Assembly (NCBI RefSeq): GCF_900109545.1
Contig: NZ_FOAP01000017.1
Coordinates: 140,602 to 204,601 of the forward strand
DNA: 64,000 bases
DNA from: Stigmatella aurantiaca
GTDB taxonomy: Bacteria; Myxococcota; Myxococcia; Myxococcales; Myxococcaceae
Reading direction: 5' to 3'
The position numbers were made by a program, and so were the translations under genes. Positions 58,389 through 64,000 of the stretch are shown here, piece by piece. The notes under the pieces are model-generated. The model was not told the origin of the DNA, ran no database searches, and saw only the letters and a program-made list of their open reading frames with translations. The stretch's first letter is position 1, and each line of letters opens with the position of its first letter.

Positions 58389-59980
58389 GCCGAAGGGCGT
58401 GGCTGCCGTGGGGGCTGCTGGCGTTCGCGGTGGGGTGCAGCCATGCGCCCGTGCTGGCGCCGGACGTGGCCGCGCAGCTGGCGGCAGCCCCTGGCGGGTA
58501 CCTGCAGGGCGAGGTGCGTGGGCTGGAGCCAGGGCCCGTGCTCAACAACAAGGACTTCGTCTGGTCCCTCGCCTTCTCGCCGGACAGCACGCGCGTGGCG
58601 TACACGCACCTGGGGGCCAAGGCCTACCTGCTGGCGCTGTGGACGCTGGGCCCGCCGCCCACGCTTGTCACCGACACGCCCATCAACCGCTACGAGCAGG
58701 ACCTGGAGGCGGTGGCCTTCTCCGCGGACGGCGCGAGGCTGGCCACCGCGGGGCGGGATGGCCAGGTGCGCCTCTTCGACGGCACCACGGGCGCGCCCCA
58801 GGGCCAGATGCTCCTGGAGGAGCCGCTCACGGCGGTGGCCTTCCACCCGGAGGGCCGCTACCTCGTGGTGGGCAGTGCCCAGGGGCTGCTCACCGTGCTG
58901 ACGGTGCCGCAGCTCACCTATGTCCATGAGGTCCGCGCGCACCAGGACGCGGTGAGCGCGCTGGCCTTCGCGGCGGATGGGACGCTGTACACGGGCAGCT
59001 GGGACAGGCACGTGCGCGTGTGGAGCCCCCGCGAGGAGGCGCTGCGGCCGGACCAGGTGCGGGCGCGCTTCGAGCGGCGGGGCGGCTTCGCGGTGGTGCG
59101 GGCCTCCGTGAACGGCAAGGCGCAGGCCGCCTTCGCGCTGGATGGGCGCCTGCCGGCCATCGTCCTGGACACCCGGACGGCGGCCGAGGCGGGCATCGAC
59201 GTGGCCTTCCTGAAGGACACGCTCCCGGTGCCCACGGCGCTGGGCAACACCGTGGCGCCGCTGGCGCGCGGCCAGTCGCTGCGCTTCAAGACGCTGCTCG
59301 TGGAGGGCGTGGACATCGCGGTGTGTGACGCGTGCGTGCCCACGGGCACGCAGGGCGTGCTGGGCGCGCCCTTCACCGGCCGCTTCGAGCTGTCCTTCGA
59401 CGAGCAGCATGGCGAGGTCCTCCTCGCGGCCAAGGAGGCCTCGCAGGCTGAAGGAGCCCCGGTGCGCGGGCTGGTGCTGGCGCCCGGCACGGACTTCACC
59501 TTCGAGGCCCACGTGAACGACGTCACCGTGGACGCGCGCGGCCAGCGCCTGGGCGTGGCCTTCTCGGAAGCCAAGGCCGAGCGCACGCGCACGGTGTACG
59601 AGCGGGAGAAGAAGGGCATCGAGGAGCCCCAGGCGCCCTTCAACGCCGGCGCGCTGGTGGATGCCGCCTCGGGCCGCATCCTCCAGAAGTGGACGGGGCC
59701 CCGGGGCGTGGTGTCCACGGCGAGCATCTCGCCGGATGGGCGCTCGCTGGCGGTGGGCGGCTGGGACAAGCGCCTGCGCCTGTACACCGAGGGCCAGGCG
59801 CAGCCCTGGGGCGAGCGGGCCTTTGGCTGGTCCGTGCGCCGGGCGCGCTTCAGCCCGGATGGGCGCTGGGTGGGCGTGGCCGCGTGGACGCCGCAGAACC
59901 CGGTGGGCGACCAGGAGAGTGATCCGGCCGCGGCGCTCTACGAGGTGCGCTACGCCTCGCCCACGGTGGGGCGGCGCTAG
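58385..59980 (+). CDS. WD40-propeller lipoprotein with an embedded retropepsin-like segment
   Basis: 531 residues. The lipobox ends at AVGC (Cys18). Residues ~55-215 contain WD40-like blades (VWSLAFSPDSTRVAYT, AVAFSADGARLATAGRDGQVRLFD, ALAFAADGTLYTGSWDRHVRVW). Residues ~235-355 depart from the propeller and resemble a retropepsin-type aspartyl protease (NGKAQAAFALDGRLPAIVLDTR...TAAEAGIDV...GVLGAPFTGRFELSFDE). The DTGAS catalytic loop reads ALDGRL, so it is likely inactive. Blades resume at ~440-500. It is coupled to the LpoA-like gene by a four-base overlap, suggesting the two act together in the envelope. Confidence 0.78.
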   Translation: MSRRAWLPWGLLAFAVGCSHAPVLAPDVAAQLAAAPGGYLQGEVRGLEPGPVLNNKDFVWSLAFSPDSTRVAYTHLGAKAYLLALWTLGPPPTLVTDTPINRYEQDLEAVAFSADGARLATAGRDGQVRLFDGTTGAPQGQMLLEEPLTAVAFHPEGRYLVVGSAQGLLTVLTVPQLTYVHEVRAHQDAVSALAFAADGTLYTGSWDRHVRVWSPREEALRPDQVRARFERRGGFAVVRASVNGKAQAAFALDGRLPAIVLDTRTAAEAGIDVAFLKDTLPVPTALGNTVAPLARGQSLRFKTLLVEGVDIAVCDACVPTGTQGVLGAPFTGRFELSFDEQHGEVLLAAKEASQAEGAPVRGLVLAPGTDFTFEAHVNDVTVDARGQRLGVAFSEAKAERTRTVYEREKKGIEEPQAPFNAGALVDAASGRILQKWTGPRGVVSTASISPDGRSLAVGGWDKRLRLYTEGQAQPWGERAFGWSVRRARFSPDGRWVGVAAWTPQNPVGDQESDPAAALYEVRYASPTVGRR

Positions 59981-60666
59981 ACGTTCTGGTGGATGTCCGC
60001 CGCGGCCAGGCCGCGGGCCTTGAGCGTCTCAACCACTGTCTGGAGCATCTCCTTCTGGCCGCACAGGAAGGCCACGGTGCCGGGGGCGAGGTCCTCCTCG
60101 GCGAGGTGGGCCTGCACGTAGCCGGTGAGCCCCTGCCAGCCGCTGGCGCCCGGCTGGCTCACGGTGGCCACCACGCGGATGCGCGCCTGCTCCCAGGACT
60201 GGAAGTCCCGGGCGTAGGCGAAGGCGCTCGGGGTGCGCACCCCGAAGTAGAGCGTCACCCGCCCATAGGCGTCCCGGTTCTGGCGGAGGCTCTCGATGAC
60301 GGAGCGGATGGCGGAGATGCCCGAGCCGGTGGCGAACAGGAGCAAGTCCCGGCCCCGCGCCTGGTCCAGCGGGAAGCCCCGGCCCGCCGGGCGCGTCACC
60401 TCCAGCACGGTGCCCAGGGGCAGCTGGATGAGCGCCTCGGGCAGCGGGCTGCCGGCCTTCACGAGCAAGTCCCACTGCCCGGAGGTGCCTGGGGCCGAGG
60501 CGATGGCGAACACCCCCTCCTCATGGCCCGGCAGGCGCACCCAGGTGTACTGGCCGGGGCGCTGGTGGGCCTGGGCCAGGGGCGTGCGGGACACGTCGAG
60601 GGTCAGGTCCGTGAGCCCATCCGCGGCGAGCGCGCGGGCCGTGAGGGTGGCGGGGTACCAATCCAT
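59977..60666 (-). CDS. FAD/NAD(P)-binding oxidoreductase (ferredoxin reductase-like)
   Basis: 229 residues. The FAD domain shows RPGQYTWVRL and FAIASAP. The pyridine-nucleotide domain shows LLLFATGSGISAIRSVIESL and ends AFLCGQKEMLQTVVETLKARGL. It resembles dihydroorotate dehydrogenase electron-transfer subunits and flavohaemoprotein reductase modules but lacks the C-terminal [2Fe-2S] cysteines, so the electron acceptor must be another protein or a free flavin. Its stop codon shares the palindrome CTAG (59977-59980) with the stop of the convergent lipoprotein gene. Confidence 0.85.
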   Translation of the reverse strand: MDWYPATLTARALAADGLTDLTLDVSRTPLAQAHQRPGQYTWVRLPGHEEGVFAIASAPGTSGQWDLLVKAGSPLPEALIQLPLGTVLEVTRPAGRGFPLDQARGRDLLLFATGSGISAIRSVIESLRQNRDAYGRVTLYFGVRTPSAFAYARDFQSWEQARIRVVATVSQPGASGWQGLTGYVQAHLAEEDLAPGTVAFLCGQKEMLQTVVETLKARGLAAADIHQNV

Positions 60667-60721
60667 GTTCCCCCCCTTAACCCACGCGCCAGCGCCGTGC
60701 AGCCCTGGTAGCGTGGGGGAG

Positions 60722-61498
60722 GTGAAGAGCGTTCTGTGGATTCTGCTGTTTCTTCTGGGGCTGGCCGGCGTGCTGCTGCCGGTGGCCTACCTCTACAACG
60801 CGAGCAAGCTGCCACAGCTGGACAGCGAATACGACGTCGAGAAGCTGCTCAAGAACAGCATCGAAGGCGAGCGGATGAGCCTGGTGGTGGGCTTGATGGT
60901 GAAGCCGGACCGGCCCATCACCTTCACGCGCCCGGACTTCGCCCGGCTGCCGAAGGACCTGGTGGCGCTCTACATCACCCAGATGGGGTGCCCCACCTAC
61001 TTCCAGACGCCGCGCGAGGACGGGGTGGCGTGGGCGTGGCGGCTGCTGCTGGGCGTGACGGTGAATGCCCGGCCCGGCGGGGATGGCCGGTGTGAGCGGC
61101 TGCTGGCCGCGCGCATCGCGCTGAAGCTGGGGGTGAACGAGTCGCTGCCCCTGGCGGTGGCCATCAACAAGATTCACGCCTCGCTCCAGAAGGACCAGCT
61201 CATCGCCTACGACCTGGCCATCATCAGCTTCGAGCGGGGCGTGGTGGGCGTGGAGGACGTGGCCTACAAGCTGTTTGGCAAGGAGCTGGACCGGTTGCAA
61301 CTGGCCGAGCTCGCGGAGCTGCAACTGGCGCTGCCGCCGCACAACTATTACGGCGCCCTGAAGCGGTGCCAGAACGCCGCCATCATCAAGCAGAACCGCG
61401 ACTACATGCTCACGCAGCTCGTGGAGCTGGACCTGCTCACTGATGAGAAGGCGCGCAACGCCATCGCCCAGCCGGTGACGTGCATGCAGCGCCGGTGA
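60722..61498 (+). CDS. Membrane-anchored GT51 (transglycosylase)-like protein, probably without activity
   Basis: 258 residues. One N-terminal membrane helix (SVLWILLFLLGLAGVLLPVAYLY) precedes a domain similar to the C-terminal half of the peptidoglycan glycosyltransferase fold. That half shows SFERGVVGVEDVAYKLFGKELDRLQLAELAELQLALPPHNYYGALKRCQNAAIIKQNRDYMLTQLVEL, which follows the GT51 pattern of a 'yFgk...Ls..E.A.La..p..P..Y' block. The EDxxFxxHxG catalytic motif is missing. The likely role is a structural or regulatory partner of cell-wall enzymes, which is inference. GTG 60722 was chosen; GTG 60713 is in frame. Confidence 0.65.
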   Translation: MKSVLWILLFLLGLAGVLLPVAYLYNASKLPQLDSEYDVEKLLKNSIEGERMSLVVGLMVKPDRPITFTRPDFARLPKDLVALYITQMGCPTYFQTPREDGVAWAWRLLLGVTVNARPGGDGRCERLLAARIALKLGVNESLPLAVAINKIHASLQKDQLIAYDLAIISFERGVVGVEDVAYKLFGKELDRLQLAELAELQLALPPHNYYGALKRCQNAAIIKQNRDYMLTQLVELDLLTDEKARNAIAQPVTCMQRR

Positions 61499-61508
61499 GG
61501 CGGCGCGG

Positions 61509-63437
61509 CTAGTTGCGCTTCAGGTAGGTCTTATCGATCATATCGAGCATCTTGAAGACTTGGGCGCGGATCTCGGGATCGCCGGAGGCCTGCTGCGCCA
61601 TCTCGCGCACGTGCGTGAGCCGGGCGCGGGCCTGGGTGATGTCCTGTCCCGCCGCGGCGCGGGATTCCAGCTCCCGCTCCATCAGGTCGATGCTCTTGAT
61701 CAAGTCCTTCTGAGACGGACCGGAGGCCTTGGGGCGCGCGGGGGTCGGCTTCGGGGACTCCACCCGGGGCTCGGGCTTGTTCTCCACGGGCTCGGCGGGC
61801 ACCGGGGCCTGCGGGGGCGGCACGGGCGCCGTCTCGACGGGCACGGGAGGCGTGGGGGCGGGGGGGTGCTGCGCCGGGGGCGGCGTGGTCACTGGCGTCC
61901 GGGACTCGGGCTCGGGGAGGGGCTTCTGGGCGGAGTCTCCCCCGCGGAGCAGCAGCAGGCCGCCCGCGGCGAGCAACGCCACGATGCCCACGGCCACCGC
62001 CACGGTGCGCGGCCGCAGGGGCGGACGCAGCCCCGCGGCCCGGGCCTCCTCGGCGGTGAGCGTCGAGGGATGGGGCAACGTGGGCGTGGGCCGGTCCCTG
62101 TGAGCGGGGGACTCGGGCACCTTCACCGTCTCGTTGGGAGCGGTGGGCGCCTCCTGCTTCGTGAGGAGCACGGGCGCGGGCGGCGGCGGGGCCACCGGCA
62201 GCGGGGCGGGCGCGGGAATCTCCGGCGGGGCCACCTGGCCGAGCGCCCGGGCGGGCGGAACGGCGCTGTTGGGCGCCACCTGGGCGCGCGTGGGCCGCAG
62301 CAGCGTGCGGCGCAGCCGGTGGAGCTGCTGGCGCAGGGCGTCCGCGGAGCCGGGACGGGCCTCCGGGTCCTTCGTCAGCATCTGGAGGATGAAGGCATCC
62401 AGCGCGGGGGGCAGCTCGGGGACGAACTCCGAGGGGCGCGGCGGCCGGGCATCCACGTGCTTCATGAGCAGGTCCACCGGGGAGCTGCCCGTGAAGGGCA
62501 GCCGGCCAGTGACCATCTCGAAGGTGACGACGCCCATGGCGTACAGGTCCGTCATGGGGCCCACGGCCTGGCCGCGGGCCTGCTCGGGCGCCATGTACTC
62601 CGGGGTGCCCACCACCATGTCCGTGCGCGTCTGGGCGGTGCGCGCGGTGGGGCCCTGGCCCTGCTTGGCGAGGCCGAAGTCCAGGAGCTTCACGTAGCGG
62701 GAGTTGCCCGGCTCGCGCACGAGGAAGATGTTGCTCGGCTTGAGGTCGCGGTGGACGACGCCCGCGCCGTGGGCGGCGCCCAGCGCGGCGAGCACCTCGT
62801 CGAGGATGGAGAGCGCCTCGGTGGGCGCGAGCCGGCCCTTCTCGGCCAGGTGGGCATCGAGCGGCTGCCCATCCAGGAACTCCATGACGATGTACTGGCG
62901 GCCGTCGGGCACCTGGCCGAAGCCGAAGATGTCGATGATGCCCCGGTGGCGGATGGCGTTGACGGCGCGGGCCTCGGCGAGCAGGCGCGCCACCTGCTCG
63001 GGGGCCTGGGCCAGCTCGGGGCGCAGCACCTTCACGGCCACGCGCTTGCCGATGAGCGGCTGGATGCCGTCATAGACGAAGCCCATGCCGCCCACGCCGA
63101 TGCGCTGGCGCAGCTCGTACTCGCCGAGCTTCATGCCGATGAGCGCGTCGCGCGTGGGGGGCTCCTCGCCCCAGGGAGAGATGGCCACGGTGACTTCCGG
63201 CGAGGAGGACGGGGAGTTACTGCGGAGAGGAGGCTCCTCGCCCCAGGCGAAGGGGGAGGCCTTGCCGCCGCGCGCAGGAGGCTCCTCGCCCCACACGTTG
63301 CTGGGCGTGCCGATCTGCGTCACCTCATCGTCGTGCGCCGCGTAGGACGCAGCGATAGCGGTGCCGTCCCGAGGGCACGTGCCCAGTCCGGGCGGAACTT
63401 CTAAACCACAGGTTTCACAGGTTCGCGCGGAAGCCAT
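61509..63437 (-). CDS. Transmembrane Ser/Thr protein kinase with zinc-ribbon and WGEEPP repeats
   Basis: 642 residues. The N-terminus (CETCGLEVPPGLGTCPRDG) is a small zinc-ribbon. Three copies of WGEEPP lie at ~49-94 before the kinase domain. That domain is intact: GVGGMGFVYD, Lys136, HRDLKPSN with Asp231, DFG Asp253, GTPEYMAPEQ. A Pro-rich linker (~390-460) leads to one membrane helix (~478-497), and a Pro-rich then helical extracytoplasmic tail ends it. The kinase side is cytoplasmic, so the tail may sense the envelope. It converges on the GT51-like gene. Confidence 0.9.
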   Translation of the reverse strand: MASARTCETCGLEVPPGLGTCPRDGTAIAASYAAHDDEVTQIGTPSNVWGEEPPARGGKASPFAWGEEPPLRSNSPSSSPEVTVAISPWGEEPPTRDALIGMKLGEYELRQRIGVGGMGFVYDGIQPLIGKRVAVKVLRPELAQAPEQVARLLAEARAVNAIRHRGIIDIFGFGQVPDGRQYIVMEFLDGQPLDAHLAEKGRLAPTEALSILDEVLAALGAAHGAGVVHRDLKPSNIFLVREPGNSRYVKLLDFGLAKQGQGPTARTAQTRTDMVVGTPEYMAPEQARGQAVGPMTDLYAMGVVTFEMVTGRLPFTGSSPVDLLMKHVDARPPRPSEFVPELPPALDAFILQMLTKDPEARPGSADALRQQLHRLRRTLLRPTRAQVAPNSAVPPARALGQVAPPEIPAPAPLPVAPPPPAPVLLTKQEAPTAPNETVKVPESPAHRDRPTPTLPHPSTLTAEEARAAGLRPPLRPRTVAVAVGIVALLAAGGLLLLRGGDSAQKPLPEPESRTPVTTPPPAQHPPAPTPPVPVETAPVPPPQAPVPAEPVENKPEPRVESPKPTPARPKASGPSQKDLIKSIDLMERELESRAAAGQDITQARARLTHVREMAQQASGDPEIRAQVFKMLDMIDKTYLKRN

Positions 63438-63571
63438 CGGAACGCAGGGCTTGCAGCCTAGCAGAATGGAGGACTGTCGCCGATCTGTCCTTTCCAGGAA
63501 AGCAGCCCTTCGGACAGGCGCTCAGGCGCGCCCATCCATCCCCCCTGATGCGTCGGCCTCCTGGGGGTGAC

Positions 63572-64000
63572 CTAGAGGGGAGGATTACAGTCCCGGCTGA
63601 GAGCGCTTTCACCCGTGCCGCCATCCAAGCCTCCCTCGCCGCCGGCCCCCCCATCGCCGAGTTCAGGCACGAGGGTGGTGCTGGAATTGGTGATGCTGGC
63701 GCCTGGCTGACACCACACGCCCACGGAAGGACCCCCTCCGCCGCCGCCTCCCACGCCGCCATGGCCGCCCGGGCCGCCCTTTCCCCCGTATCCGCCCGCG
63801 CCGCCCAGGGAATTATAGGTGTTGGAGGCATTCGTGGAGGTTTGCACCCCTCCGTCTCCTCCAGGGCCTCCCTCTCCGCCGGTGCCCCCATCGCCTCCCA
63901 GTCCTCCCTTTCCGCCCCGTCCCCCTCCCGTGGTGCGCAGCACCGTGTCGCCTTCCAGGGTGACGGTGGAGCGAATCAAGAGCACCGCGATGGACGCGCC
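63572..64000 (-). CDS. Gly-rich extracellular protein, C-terminal part cut by window edge
   Basis: The frame is open from base 64000 down to a stop at 63572, so only about the last 142 residues are visible. It begins ASIAVLLIRSTVTLEGDTVL, consistent with the last coil of a parallel beta-helix. Runs of GG-x-GG follow (GGKGGLGGDGGTGGEGG; GGAGGYGGKGGPGGHGG). Myxobacterial lipoproteins with right-handed beta-helices often contain such Gly-rich stretches. Which enzyme or structural role it has cannot be told without the N-terminus. Confidence 0.7.
   Translation of the reverse strand, partial: GASIAVLLIRSTVTLEGDTVLRTTGGGRGGKGGLGGDGGTGGEGGPGGDGGVQTSTNASNTYNSLGGAGGYGGKGGPGGHGGVGGGGGGGPSVGVWCQPGASITNSSTTLVPELGDGGAGGEGGLDGGTGESALSRDCNPPL

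Noticed and set aside
63572..63985. A complete small Gly-rich protein starting at GTG 63985
   Set aside because: The frame remains open to the window edge and the sequence before 63985 continues the same pattern, so this is only the end of a longer protein.

Overview
The window is very GC-rich with strongly GC-biased third codon positions, and it carries a density of signalling genes typical of myxobacteria. These include hybrid histidine kinases, orphan CheR/CheB proteins, Ser/Thr kinases, FIST and AarF proteins. Two members of the Imm11 (MXAN_0049-type) immunity family, a large secreted M36-like protease and a Gly-rich surface protein fit the same picture. My best placement is Myxococcota, suborder Cystobacterineae (Stigmatella/Archangium/Hyalangium-like). 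This is inferred from gene content, not from a search. I saw no rRNA, tRNA, CRISPR array, insertion sequence or integrase. Region 1 (1-22.9 kb) is a signalling block. It opens with the tail of an Imm11 protein and an unknown protein. A tightly coupled operon follows (1252-9719): a cytoplasmic hybrid kinase built on a long HAMP array, a CheR methyltransferase, a CheB-like protein lacking its nucleophilic Ser, and a receiver-PAS protein. Next are a small winged-helix protein with two tiny membrane proteins, a REC-PAS-GAF-kinase-REC protein, a Ser/Thr kinase fused to PilZ-like, J-like and TPR segments, and an AarF/UbiB kinase. A lone receiver, a stand-alone CheB, a histidine kinase overlapping a CheR-PAS-coil-PAS protein, and a NarL/LuxR-type regulator complete the block. 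Region 2 (23-31 kb, minus strand) joins a FIST sensor protein, a hybrid kinase with three C-terminal receivers and a single-domain receiver to tryptophan 2,3-dioxygenase, a kynureninase-like enzyme and an O-methyltransferase. The order and spacing would allow one transcription unit in which a small-molecule sensor sits directly upstream of tryptophan catabolism. Region 3 (31-42 kb) holds a multihaem lipoprotein behind a promoter with overlapping palindromes, a membrane histidine kinase, an Imm11 pseudogene, a RapA-like SNF2 helicase, an apparently orphan CD-NTase (cGAS/DncV family), an alpha/beta hydrolase, and an SRPBCC protein paired with a zinc alcohol dehydrogenase. Region 4 (42-54 kb) encodes a lipoprotein and the M36-like protease, separated by a strong bidirectional hairpin. 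It continues with a HAMP histidine kinase behind two unknown proteins, a tail-anchored protein and a three-gene membrane cluster headed by an ABC exporter. Region 5 (54-64 kb) has a possible nuclease-fold protein, dnaJ, and two coupled lipoproteins (LpoA-like, and a WD40 propeller with an embedded degenerate retropepsin-like segment). It ends with a flavin reductase-like protein, a GT51-like membrane protein, a transmembrane Ser/Thr kinase and a truncated Gly-rich protein. Six histidine kinases, four stand-alone response regulators, two CheR and two CheB-type proteins, two Ser/Thr kinases and one AarF kinase lie within 64 kb.
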